This document shows, one piece after another, positions 17,738 through 25,378 of a stretch of 64,000 bases of DNA (within the stretch, counting starts at the first letter, position 1; every line of letters begins with the position of its first letter). Under the pieces are notes generated by a model, which saw nothing but the letters and a program-made list of their open reading frames with translations, was not told the DNA's origin and did no database searches. Source of the stretch: Sporichthya polymorpha DSM 43042 (GTDB lineage Bacteria > Actinomycetota > Actinomycetes > Sporichthyales > Sporichthyaceae); NCBI RefSeq assembly GCF_000384115.1, contig NZ_KB913029.1, forward strand, positions 1,088,907-1,152,906, given 5' to 3'. Both the position numbers and the translations under genes were made by a program.

Positions 17738-18712
17738 ATGAGTTCCGGTTCCGAGGTCGGCCCGCCGTTCTTCGACGACCTGGCCGTCGGCGACGTCTTC
17801 TCCGCGCCCGGCATGACTCTTGCCCCGGGGCACGCCGCTCTGCACCAGGCGATCACCGGTGATCGCCTCCGGCTCGCGCTCGACGCGCCGCTGTACGAGG
17901 CCGTCACGGGGACGCCGGGTCTGCTCGCGCACCCGGCGCTGGTGTGCGACGTCGCGATCGGGCAGTCGACGGCGCCGAGCGGACGCGTCCTCGGCAACCT
18001 GTTCTACCGCGGCCTGGCCGCGCGGCCGGTGCCCGTCGGGACGACGCTGCGGACGCGGACCGAGGTCGTCGCCCTCAAGACCGCGTCCCGCGGCCGCGGC
18101 ATCGCGGCGCTGCGGTGCACGACGACCGACTCCGACGGCGCGCCCGTGCTCGACTTCTGGCGCTGCCCGTTGCTGCCGGCGCGGACGCCCGAGCCGCCGC
18201 CGCACGACGCCGACCTCGACGCGGTCGGCCGGCCGGTGGACGTCGCCGCGCTGGTGCCGTCGTGGGACCTGGCCCCGCTGCGGGCGGAGCCGCTCGGGCC
18301 GCTGTTCGCCGACCTGACGCCGGGCACGCACCGCATCGTCGCCGGTGAGACCGTGACGAGCGCGCCGGAGCTTGCGCGCCTCACGCTGAACACCGCCATG
18401 ACCCACACCGACGCCACCGCCGGGGCGCACGGGCGGCGGCTCGTCTACGGCGGGCACGTCATCGCGATCGCGCTCGGGCACGTGACGCGGCTGCTGCCCG
18501 ACCTGGCGACAGTGCTGGCCTGGCACTCCTGCGACCACACGGGACCGACCTTCGAGGGCGACCTGCTCCGGACCGAGGTGACCCTCGAGCAGTTGGAGCC
18601 GCTGGCCGACGGCGGGCTCGTCCACTTCCGCGCCCGGAGTGCGGCGCTGTCCCCGGGGGAGGAGACCCCGCGAGAAGTGTTGGACTGGCGTGCGGTGGGG
18701 TTGATGCCATGA
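17738..18712 (+). CDS. meh: MaoC-type hydratase, probable mesaconyl-C4-CoA hydratase
   Basis: A 324-residue double-hotdog hydratase. The C-terminal half holds TLNTAMTHTDATAGAHGRRLVYGGHVIA, the MaoC active-site region, and WHSCDHTGPTFEGDLL follows. Size and order fit 3-methylfumaryl-CoA (mesaconyl-C4-CoA) hydratase, which adds water to give (S)-citramalyl-CoA. The assignment rests largely on its neighbour: it overlaps by 4 bases (18709-18712) a gene that closely matches Mct, the enzyme that makes the C4 thioester. GGAGG lies 7 bases before ATG 17738. A citramalyl-CoA lyase is not seen in the window. Confidence 0.75.
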   Translation: MSSGSEVGPPFFDDLAVGDVFSAPGMTLAPGHAALHQAITGDRLRLALDAPLYEAVTGTPGLLAHPALVCDVAIGQSTAPSGRVLGNLFYRGLAARPVPVGTTLRTRTEVVALKTASRGRGIAALRCTTTDSDGAPVLDFWRCPLLPARTPEPPPHDADLDAVGRPVDVAALVPSWDLAPLRAEPLGPLFADLTPGTHRIVAGETVTSAPELARLTLNTAMTHTDATAGAHGRRLVYGGHVIAIALGHVTRLLPDLATVLAWHSCDHTGPTFEGDLLRTEVTLEQLEPLADGGLVHFRARSAALSPGEETPREVLDWRAVGLMP

Positions 18713-19911
18713 CAGGGGTTCTGGCCGGTCTTCAGGTCATCGAGGGCTCGGCGTTCGTCGCCGCGCCTCTCGGCGGGATGACGCTGGCTCAGCTCGGGGC
18801 GGACGTGATCCGCTTCGACGACATCGGCGGCGGCCTGGACTACCAGCGGTGGCCGCTGGCGCCGGGCGGGCAGAGCCTGTTCTGGGCCGGGATGAACAAG
18901 GGCAAGCGCTCGGTCAGCGTGAACCTGCGCAGCGAGGCCGGCCGCGAGCTCGTCACCGGGCTGGTCGCGAAGGCGGGCAACCTGATCACGAACTTCCCGG
19001 CTCGCGGGTGGCTGTCCTACGACCGGATGCGGGAGCACCGACCCGACCTGGTGATGGTCGCGCTGACCGGCAACCGTGACGGGACGAGCGAGGTCGACTA
19101 CACGGTGAACCCGGCGACGGGGTTCCCGCTCGCCTCGGGCCCACGCAACCTGACCGAGCCGGCGAACTCGCTGATGCCGGCGTGGGACGTCGCGATGGGT
19201 GGGCTGACCGCGACCGGTCTGCTCGCCGCCGACCGTCACCGCTCCCGGACCGGCGAGGGCCAGCTGATCGGGCTCGCGCTCTCCGACGTTGCGTTCGCGA
19301 TGGTGGGGCACCTCGGCCGCATCGCCGAGGCCCAGCTCGGCGGGCGCGACCAGGACAAGGACGGGAACTACCTCTACGGCGCGTTCGGCCACGACTTCGC
19401 GACGGCCGACGGGCGTCGCGTCATGGTCGTCGCGCTGACGAGTCGTCAGTGGAACGCCCTGCGCGAGGTGACGGGCCAGCAGAAGGCCTTCGACCAGATC
19501 GCGAAGGCGACCGGCCTCGACCTCGACACCGAATCCGGCCGGTACGAGGGCCGCGACCTGATCGCCGCGATCCTCCGGCCCTGGTTCGGCGCGCGCACCC
19601 TCGCCGAGCTCCGCGAGCTCTTCGACGGAACCGGCGTCTCCTGGGGCCCGTACCAGACCTTCACCCAGCTGGTCGTCGACGACCCCCGGTGCTCCGAGGC
19701 GAGCCCGATGTGGGAGACCGTCGAGCACCCCGGCGTCGGCTCCTACCTGATGCCCGGCACCCCGCTGGAGTTCTCGGGCATCCCCCGCCGGCCCGTCCGC
19801 CGCGCCCCGCTCCTCGGCGAACACACCGAGGAGGTTCTCTCCGAAGTCCTCGGCCTCACCTCCACCGAGATCGGGCGGCTCCAGCAGGAGGGCACGGTGG
19901 CGGTGGGCTGA
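18709..19911 (+). CDS. mct: Mesaconyl-CoA C1-C4 CoA transferase (2-methylfumaryl-CoA isomerase)
   Basis: A 400-residue class III (CaiB/BaiF) CoA transferase that, as far as I recall the Chloroflexus Mct sequence, matches it along the whole length: EGSAFVAAPLGGMTLAQLG, GGGLDYQRWP, ITNFPARGWLSYD, SEVDYTVNP, GNYLYGAFG and GSYLMPG. The conserved Asp in MPAWD (about residue 160) is where the catalytic aspartate lies in this family. Mct moves CoA within mesaconyl-CoA from C1 to C4 without free acid release. Together with the hydratase gene it overlaps, it would channel mesaconyl-C1-CoA to citramalyl-CoA. The wider route in this organism is unknown. Confidence 0.85.
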   Translation: MTGVLAGLQVIEGSAFVAAPLGGMTLAQLGADVIRFDDIGGGLDYQRWPLAPGGQSLFWAGMNKGKRSVSVNLRSEAGRELVTGLVAKAGNLITNFPARGWLSYDRMREHRPDLVMVALTGNRDGTSEVDYTVNPATGFPLASGPRNLTEPANSLMPAWDVAMGGLTATGLLAADRHRSRTGEGQLIGLALSDVAFAMVGHLGRIAEAQLGGRDQDKDGNYLYGAFGHDFATADGRRVMVVALTSRQWNALREVTGQQKAFDQIAKATGLDLDTESGRYEGRDLIAAILRPWFGARTLAELRELFDGTGVSWGPYQTFTQLVVDDPRCSEASPMWETVEHPGVGSYLMPGTPLEFSGIPRRPVRRAPLLGEHTEEVLSEVLGLTSTEIGRLQQEGTVAVG

Positions 19912-19913
19912 CG

Positions 19914-20645
19914 TCAGGCCTTCGGCCGACCCATCGACCACATCTGGACGGCCTGCTCGGCGCGCAGTGCGGACTGCCACGGCAGTTGCCGCGAGGAGGT
20001 CTGCGCCCGGAAGGTCTGCGTCGCCGCCCGCGCGAGCTCGGGGTCGGTGCATCGCCGCGCGAGCTCCAGGGCACGCTCGTCGACCTGGTCGTCCGGCAGC
20101 GCCTCCCACGCCAGGCCGAGGTCGACGAGCTTCTGCCCGACGACCTCCTCGCCGAGCAGCGTCATCGCGACCGAGGTCTGCGGGCCGGCGATCTTGTCGA
20201 GCAGCATAAAGTGCCCACCGCCGGGGTGCAGGCCGATCTTGAGGAACCCGGAGAGCAGCTTGGTCTCGGTGGAGACGATGCGGACGTCGGCCGCGAGCGC
20301 GAGGTTCACGCCGGCCCCCACCGCCGGGCCGCGCATGGCCGCGATCACGGGGACGTCGACGGTGCCCGCCGCGACGAAGCACTGGTAAACCTTGCCGAGC
20401 CCGTCCAGGACCGTCGGGTCCGTGGGGTTCTCGCGGGCGGCGGCGAGCAGCGGCCGCGCAGCTCCGGAGCAGAAGGCGCCGTTCTCCCCCCGCAGGACCA
20501 GCGCCGCCACACCCGGGTCGTGCTGCACGGTCGCGATCGCGTCGAGGAACGCGCCGGCGCTCTCGCCGGTGAACGCGTTGCGCGTCGGCGCATCGTCGAG
20601 GGTGATGATCGCGACGGTTCCGTCGACCTTCAGCGAAACGCTCAC
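19914..20645 (-). CDS. Enoyl-CoA hydratase/isomerase family protein
   Basis: A 243-residue crotonase-fold protein. GENGAFCSGA and RGPAVGAGVNLALAADVR form the oxyanion-hole regions that bind the thioester carbonyl. The two Glu residues used by classical hydratases (in PExxLG and the following GG region) appear replaced: the segment reads FLKIGLHPGGGHFML. Simple enoyl-CoA hydration is therefore doubtful; isomerase, lyase or hydrolase activity is possible. GTG at 20645 is preferred because GGAGG lies 8 bases upstream and an ATG at 20690 would overlap the divergent gene's start. Confidence 0.85.
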   Translation of the reverse strand: MSVSLKVDGTVAIITLDDAPTRNAFTGESAGAFLDAIATVQHDPGVAALVLRGENGAFCSGAARPLLAAARENPTDPTVLDGLGKVYQCFVAAGTVDVPVIAAMRGPAVGAGVNLALAADVRIVSTETKLLSGFLKIGLHPGGGHFMLLDKIAGPQTSVAMTLLGEEVVGQKLVDLGLAWEALPDDQVDERALELARRCTDPELARAATQTFRAQTSSRQLPWQSALRAEQAVQMWSMGRPKA

Positions 20646-20688
20646 AGCGGGCTCCTCCGGGTTCTCGACCGGCACCGAGCGTACGGTC

Positions 20689-21525
20689 ATGCCCGTGCGC
20701 GACGACCCCCGGATCAGCTCGACCGACGACGTGACGCTGCACGTGGAGGACTTCGGAGGAGACGGGCCGCCCCTGCTGATCTGCCACGCGACGGGGTTCT
20801 GCGGGGGTGCGTACGCACCGCTGGCGGCGGCGCTGACGCACCGGTTCCGGGTGTTCGCGCTCGACTTCCGGGGTCACGGCCGGTCCGACCCGGCGCCCGG
20901 GAACGACTGCTCGTGGCACCGGATGGCGGAGGACGTCCGCGCCGTGGCGACGGCCCTCGACCCGTCCGGGGTCGCGGTGCTCGGGCACTCGATGGGAGCT
21001 GCCGCCGCGCTGATCGCGGAGACCCGGTGGCCGGGGACGCTGCGGGCGGCGTACGTCTTCGAGCCCGCGTTGCTGGCGGACACGGACGAGCGGCCCGACC
21101 CCACGGCCTTCGTCGAGCGGACGCGGCGGCGGATGTCACGGTTCTCGTCCCGCGGCCTCGCGGGCGAGCGCCTGCGCCGGACGCCGACCTTCGTCGGTTG
21201 GAGCGACGAGAGTCTGCGGGCCTTCCTCGAGCACGGCTTCCGGGAGACCGAGGACGGCAGCGTCGAGTTGCGCTGCGCCCCGGAGACCGAGGCCGCCTGT
21301 TACGCCTCGGGCGCGGAGCGCACCGGCGTCATCGACGTGGCCGTGCCCGTGACCGTCGCGGTCGGCACCGAGCCGGACCAGATCCGCGCGGCCCGCAGCG
21401 CCCGCATCCTCGTGGACACCCTCCCGACCGCCCGGCTCGTCGAGCATCCCGGCACGACACACTTCGGCCCGTTCGAGCGCCCGGGTGAGATCGCGACCGC
21501 CGCGCTCAAGGCGCTCGCCGTCTGA
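20689..21525 (+). CDS. Alpha/beta hydrolase
   Basis: A 278-residue serine hydrolase. The nucleophile elbow is GHSMGA (Ser near residue 103), the oxyanion region is CHATGFCGGAY, and a C-terminal HPGTTHFGPFERP supplies the likely catalytic His. GHGRSDPAPGND before the cap is typical of esterases, epoxide hydrolases and C-C hydrolases in this superfamily. Start ATG 20689 has no clear ribosome site, and GTG 20695 is an alternative. It is divergent from the crotonase gene. Confidence 0.85.
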   Translation: MPVRDDPRISSTDDVTLHVEDFGGDGPPLLICHATGFCGGAYAPLAAALTHRFRVFALDFRGHGRSDPAPGNDCSWHRMAEDVRAVATALDPSGVAVLGHSMGAAAALIAETRWPGTLRAAYVFEPALLADTDERPDPTAFVERTRRRMSRFSSRGLAGERLRRTPTFVGWSDESLRAFLEHGFRETEDGSVELRCAPETEAACYASGAERTGVIDVAVPVTVAVGTEPDQIRAARSARILVDTLPTARLVEHPGTTHFGPFERPGEIATAALKALAV

Positions 21526-21536
21526 CGGACCGTCGA

Positions 21537-22181
21537 TCAGTCCGTCGGCCAGCGGTCGAGGAAGCGAACTTCGTCGAGCGGCTGACGGCTCACCCGCTTG
21601 AACACCGACGGATCGGTGTGAGCGACGGGGATGAGGCCCATCTGCAGGAACTTCGGCGGGATGCCGAGCAGCTCCGCGGCCTCGGACTCCAGATTGAGGT
21701 GCAGGGTCGTGTACACCGTGCCGAGGTTCCGGGCCCGGGCCGCGAGCATGAAGCTCCACACCGCGGGGAGGATCGAGCCGTACATCGACGCGTTCGCAAA
21801 GCTGTTGTCCGACAGCCGCCCGCGGATGCACGGAATGACGTGGACCGGGACGCGGTGCAGCACGTCGACCAGGTACTGCGCGCTGCTGTAGACCTTCGCG
21901 TTCTGGCTCACCTCGTCGCCCGCCAGGGCCTCGGCCTGCTTGGCGAAGTAGGTCGCGGAGGCCCGGCGGTAGATGTCCGCGAGCCCCACGCGCAGCTGCT
22001 CGTCGGTGACGACCAGCCACCGCCAGCCCTGCGCGTTGCTGCCGGTCGGGGCCTGAAGGCTGAGCTCGATGCACTCGTCGACCAGCGCGAGGTCGACGGA
22101 CCGCTCCAGGTCGAGCTTCTTGCGGACACTGCGGGTGGTGGCGAGGAGTTCGTCGGCGACGGAGAGGTCCAGCTGACTCAT
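21537..22181 (-). CDS. Nitroreductase family protein
   Basis: A 214-residue FMN-dependent oxidoreductase. RSVRKKLD near the N terminus and SLQAPTGSNAQGWRWLVVTD are the FMN-phosphate-binding motifs of nitroreductases, and GTVYTTLHLNLESEAAELLGIPPKFLQMGLIPVA is the conserved C-terminal region. It would reduce an activated double bond, quinone or nitro group using NAD(P)H. It ends 12 bases from the convergent alpha/beta hydrolase. The Lsr2-like gene starts 33 bases before it on the same strand. Confidence 0.88.
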   Translation of the reverse strand: MSQLDLSVADELLATTRSVRKKLDLERSVDLALVDECIELSLQAPTGSNAQGWRWLVVTDEQLRVGLADIYRRASATYFAKQAEALAGDEVSQNAKVYSSAQYLVDVLHRVPVHVIPCIRGRLSDNSFANASMYGSILPAVWSFMLAARARNLGTVYTTLHLNLESEAAELLGIPPKFLQMGLIPVAHTDPSVFKRVSRQPLDEVRFLDRWPTD

Positions 22182-22213
22182 GCCGTCAGCATTCCGCACC
22201 CGTCGGCGCGGCG

Positions 22214-22438
22214 TCAGCCGGCCCGGCGCTGGTACCGGCCCGCGTCCCGCAGGAGCGAGAGGGCCCGGACCCGCCGGGCGGCGGCGACGTACATGTCCAG
22301 GTCGCTGCGCAGGCGCTCGGCATTCTTCGCCGACAGGTCGATCTCGTAGTCGATCCCGTCGAGCGAGAACCGCACGGTCTCGTCGGCCGGTCCCCCGGTC
22401 AGGTCGTCCTCGAGCGCCTTCACCTTCTTGCGCGCCAC
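22214..22438 (-). CDS. Lsr2 N-terminal-domain protein lacking the DNA-binding domain
   Basis: A 74-residue protein that follows the Lsr2 dimerisation domain almost residue for residue: DDLTGGPADETVRFSLDGIDYEIDLS, then KNAERLRSDLDMYVAAARRV. Lsr2 is the actinobacterial xenogeneic silencer; full proteins continue for another 40 residues with an AT-minor-groove-binding domain, which is absent here (the chain ends LSLLRDAGRYQRRAG). The ATG at 22438 follows GGAGGTGCC. It could join Lsr2 filaments without binding DNA and so loosen silencing, or be a remnant. The gene is intact. Confidence 0.8.
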   Translation of the reverse strand: MARKKVKALEDDLTGGPADETVRFSLDGIDYEIDLSAKNAERLRSDLDMYVAAARRVRALSLLRDAGRYQRRAG

Positions 22439-22486
22439 CCGGCACCTCCTCCGCCGATACGGGGGATTCTAGGGCGGCGGCCGCAC

Positions 22487-23326
22487 CTACCAGCGCAAGG
22501 CGGAGGCCCCCAGCCCGACGTCGGTGACCTGACCCGTCATCACTCCGTCGAGGTCGGTGACATGGAACAGCACCGCGCGCGTGACGTGCTCGGGGTCTAG
22601 GTACCGGCGGCCGTTCAGTCCGGCGTTGTTCTGGACCAGCCGCGCCTCGAAGTCGTCGCGGGTCGGGTTCTCGATGTCGGGGCAGAACAGGTTGTACGTC
22701 GGCTGGTTGAGGAACAGCCCGGTACCGACCGCCGCCGGGGCGACGACGTTGATCGTGATGCCGCTGTTCTGCACCTCGAGCGCCGTGCCCTTCGCCAGCC
22801 CGATGACGCCCCACTTCGCCGCCGTGTAGGCCGGCAGGTTGGGGAAACCGCCGCGGGCGCCGAACGACGCAGTGCAGACGATGCGGCCGTAGTTCTGCGC
22901 GCGCATCGTGGGGATCACGGCGCGCATCATCTTGAAGTAGCCCGTGATGTTCGTGGCGAGAACGGTCTCCCACATCTCGTCCGTGGTGTTCTCGACCGTC
23001 CCGTAATTGATGACGCCGTGGTTGGCGACGAGGATGTCGATCCGCCCGAACTCGGCCAGCGTCGCGTCGACGACGCCCTGGACCGCGGCGGTGTCGCGCA
23101 GGTCGGCCTGCAGGCCCAGCGCGCGCCGGTCCTCCTTCTCGACGAGCCGGACCGTCTCCTCCAGTTCGGCGGGCGTCGCCAGCGGGTAGTCGATCGTCGG
23201 CAGGTCGGCCGCGATGTCGGCCACGACGACGGCAGCGCCCTCCCGGGCGAGCGCGATCGCGTGGGAGCGCCCCTGTCCGCGCGCGCCACCAGTGACGATG
23301 GCGACCTGACCGTCCAGCACTCCCAT
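22487..23326 (-). CDS. Mycofactocin-coupled SDR family oxidoreductase
   Basis: A 279-residue SDR with [12 protein letters not shown] at the cofactor loop, the family insertion DLPTIDYPLATPAELEETVRLVE after beta-2, and YTAAK at the active site. A long insertion after VAPAAVGTG (NQPTYNLFCPDIENPTRDDF region) is also typical of the mycofactocin-linked group. It would oxidise a secondary alcohol. It is divergent from the SRPBCC gene, and a TCAAC...GTTAA operator lies 32 bases upstream, so it probably belongs to the regulon of the right-hand cluster. Confidence 0.88.
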   Translation of the reverse strand: MGVLDGQVAIVTGGARGQGRSHAIALAREGAAVVVADIAADLPTIDYPLATPAELEETVRLVEKEDRRALGLQADLRDTAAVQGVVDATLAEFGRIDILVANHGVINYGTVENTTDEMWETVLATNITGYFKMMRAVIPTMRAQNYGRIVCTASFGARGGFPNLPAYTAAKWGVIGLAKGTALEVQNSGITINVVAPAAVGTGLFLNQPTYNLFCPDIENPTRDDFEARLVQNNAGLNGRRYLDPEHVTRAVLFHVTDLDGVMTGQVTDVGLGASALRW

Positions 23327-23357
23327 GACCGTCCCTCTTCCTGTTCGTCCGCTCTCG

Positions 23358-23373
23358 TCAACGCTAGTGTTAA
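23358..23373. promoter_or_regulatory. Regulon operator, site 1
   Basis: TCAACGCTAGTGTTAA matches the consensus TCAACNCNNGNGTTGA at all fixed positions but one. It overlaps TAGTGT (23365-23370), a -10 box ending 7 bases before the GTG at 23378. The SRPBCC mRNA would then be leaderless and be blocked by a bound repressor. The site also lies 32 bases upstream of the SDR start at 23326. Confidence 0.65.
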
Positions 23374-23377
23374 TTCC

Positions 23378-23809
23378 GTGGGCGATCAATCCGTTCTGAC
23401 TTTCGAAATTCGTCGATCCTCGACCGCGCCGCCGGAGCGGTTGTTCGCGCTGCTCTCCGACGCGCCCGGGTGGCCGACCTGGTTCCGCGCCCTGAAGCGC
23501 GTGGACTGGGAGCCGGGCGCCACGCCGCCGGTGCGGCTCATGCGGATCGGGCCGGTCACGGTGCGCGAGGCGGTGCTGTCCGAGACCGCGCCGACGCACC
23601 ACGCCTACTCGGTGCGGTCGGTGATCCCGATGCGCGACCACCGGGCGGACGTGCACCTGACCGCGCGCCCCAACGGCGGTACCGACATCGTGTGGAGCAC
23701 GACGTTCCGCCGCGCCTGGCCGGGCAGCGGACGACCGGTGCGGGCCTTCCTTCAGGCCGGCGTCAGCCGGCTGGCGTCGGCGCTGATCGCCCACGCGGAA
23801 CGGACCTGA
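23378..23809 (+). CDS. SRPBCC (START-like) family protein
   Basis: A 143-residue lipid/polyketide-binding fold: RSSTAPPERLFALLSDAPGWPTWFRALKRVDWEPG is the conserved N-terminal beta1-helix region and the C terminus is a long helix (GVSRLASALIAHAERT). SRPBCC proteins bind hydrophobic ligands in a deep cavity, some acting as cyclases or aromatases. GTG 23378 lies 8 bases after a -10 box, indicating a leaderless transcript. It runs toward the MmgE/PrpD gene, ending 19 bases from it. Confidence 0.8.
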   Translation: MGDQSVLTFEIRRSSTAPPERLFALLSDAPGWPTWFRALKRVDWEPGATPPVRLMRIGPVTVREAVLSETAPTHHAYSVRSVIPMRDHRADVHLTARPNGGTDIVWSTTFRRAWPGSGRPVRAFLQAGVSRLASALIAHAERT

Positions 23810-23828
23810 GGGTTCGTCAGGAGGTTGC

Positions 23829-25214
23829 TCAGCCGCCGCCCAGCGCGAGCTCGGCGACCTCGGCGAGGTCGTGATCCTCCAGGTGCAGGACGACGTCGAT
23901 CAGGCGCTTGGCGTTCTCCGCCGGAAGGCGGCGCAGGGTGCGTTCGACCATCGCGACCCGCTCGTCGAGGGAGGGCAGGGACGCCGTCAGGCTCGGGACG
24001 ACGCGGGTGATCGTGCGGCCGTCGTGGAGGGTCACGACCACGGTCTGATCCGCGAACGCGCGGACGCTGGCGCTGTCGTCGACGTGGATCCGCACGCGTT
24101 CCCGGGCCGCGACGTAGCGCGGGTCGCGGGACGCCTCGTCGGTGAACGCGGCGGTGTACGGCAGCTCCGGGATGCCCTCGACGAGCAAGCCGGCCACCCC
24201 GTGGCGGATGCTGAACTTCGCCTGCTCACCGCTGATCGGGTCGCGGTAGGGCGCGATGCGGTCGGCCCAGGCCGGGACGTGGAGGTCGACGGTCGCGATG
24301 TCGTCGGGGCGAAGGCCCTCGGCCCGCAGGATGTCGATCGTGCCGTAAATCGTCTGGTGCGTGAGGCCGCAGGAGCCGTACTGCTTCGGCGCGACCCCGG
24401 CGGTGAGGAGGAACAGGGTCTCGCCCAGACCCTCCGTCAGCTTCTCCTCGGCATAGGGGCGGGCGCCGCCGGCGGCGAACTGCTCACCCCAGGAGTAGGC
24501 GCCGTCAAGGTAGTTGTCGCAGGCGGTGAACCCGTCGGCCGCGAGCTGCGCGGCGAAGACGCCCGTGCGCGCCGGGACACCGGCCTCGTGGACGTGCGCC
24601 ATCGAACCGCACCCGCGGGTGCTGCCGTTGCCGAGCGGCAATGCGGTGCCGAGCGCGTGACGCATCTGCTCCGCCGTCAGGTCGTACAGCCGGCCGGCCG
24701 TCACCGCGGCACCCGCCGGACCGACGAGCGAGATCCCCATGAAGCCGCGGTCGCACGCGCCGATGCCCGCCGTCCCGAGGCGGCCCTGCATCTCGACACC
24801 CGCGACGAGCGCGGTCAGGTAGTCCCGACCGCTGCGGCTGCGGAACTCGCCGACGGCGAGCCCCGCCGCGATCGGCGGGATCAGGCCACTGCCCGGCAGC
24901 GTGCCGTAGGACTCGAGTTCGTCCGCGTGCGCGAGGGAGCCGTTGACGTACGCGGCCTCGGCCACGGAGGTCCGGAACCCGCCGCCGAGCACGGCGGCCT
25001 GGGCGGTCGCGCCGAGATCCCGGGCGTACCGGACGAGCATCCGGCTGACCGGCTGCGGATGGGCGTTGACCATGTGGCCGATGCACTCGAGGGTGAAGAT
25101 CTTCCCCACCTCGACCGCCTCGTCGGGCAGGTCGTTGAACTGCAGCCCGACCAGGAACTCACTGAGCGTGGCCGTGATCTCGCTTCGACGCTCGGTTTCG
25201 ACGGAGGCAGTCAT
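23829..25214 (-). CDS. MmgE/PrpD family protein (copy 1)
   Basis: A 461-residue member of the MmgE/PrpD superfamily (2-methylcitrate dehydratase, cis-aconitate decarboxylase and relatives). AEAAYVNGSLAHADELESYG near residue 100, GACDRGFMGISLVGP, and FSIRHGVAGLL are characteristic segments. Members dehydrate, decarboxylate or isomerise polycarboxylates or their CoA esters. ATG at 25214 follows a -10 box by 7 bases, supporting a leaderless start. It is a clear paralogue of the protein at 37549 (roughly two thirds identical by eye). It is divergent from a luciferase-like oxidoreductase gene. Confidence 0.88.
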   Translation of the reverse strand: MTASVETERRSEITATLSEFLVGLQFNDLPDEAVEVGKIFTLECIGHMVNAHPQPVSRMLVRYARDLGATAQAAVLGGGFRTSVAEAAYVNGSLAHADELESYGTLPGSGLIPPIAAGLAVGEFRSRSGRDYLTALVAGVEMQGRLGTAGIGACDRGFMGISLVGPAGAAVTAGRLYDLTAEQMRHALGTALPLGNGSTRGCGSMAHVHEAGVPARTGVFAAQLAADGFTACDNYLDGAYSWGEQFAAGGARPYAEEKLTEGLGETLFLLTAGVAPKQYGSCGLTHQTIYGTIDILRAEGLRPDDIATVDLHVPAWADRIAPYRDPISGEQAKFSIRHGVAGLLVEGIPELPYTAAFTDEASRDPRYVAARERVRIHVDDSASVRAFADQTVVVTLHDGRTITRVVPSLTASLPSLDERVAMVERTLRRLPAENAKRLIDVVLHLEDHDLAEVAELALGGG

Positions 25215-25221
25215 GCGACAA

Positions 25222-25332
25222 ACGGTAGTCGCGGCCTCCGTGAGCGTCAACGTTCGTGTTGCCAGAGGCCGCCCAGCCAGCCAATACAACGTCAACGTCG
25301 AAGTTGACAGCGGGGTGAGCGGGCCCTACTTT
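25222..25332. promoter_or_regulatory. Divergent promoters with regulon operators, sites 2 and 3
   Basis: Site 2 (25247-25262, TCAACGTTCGTGTTGC) supplies a leftward -35, TTGACG (complement of 25245-25250), 17 bases from TACCGT (complement of 25222-25227), with the MmgE/PrpD ATG 7 bases on. Site 3 (25292-25307, TCAACGTCGAAGTTGA) supplies a rightward -35, TTGACA (25304-25309), 17 bases from TACTTT (25327-25332), for the luciferase-like gene. Each promoter thus has its own operator over the -35 element. Confidence 0.7.
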
Positions 25333-25378
25333 TGAGCTCACGGCACCTGTTTCCCAGATCGAGTAGATGGAGATCGCG

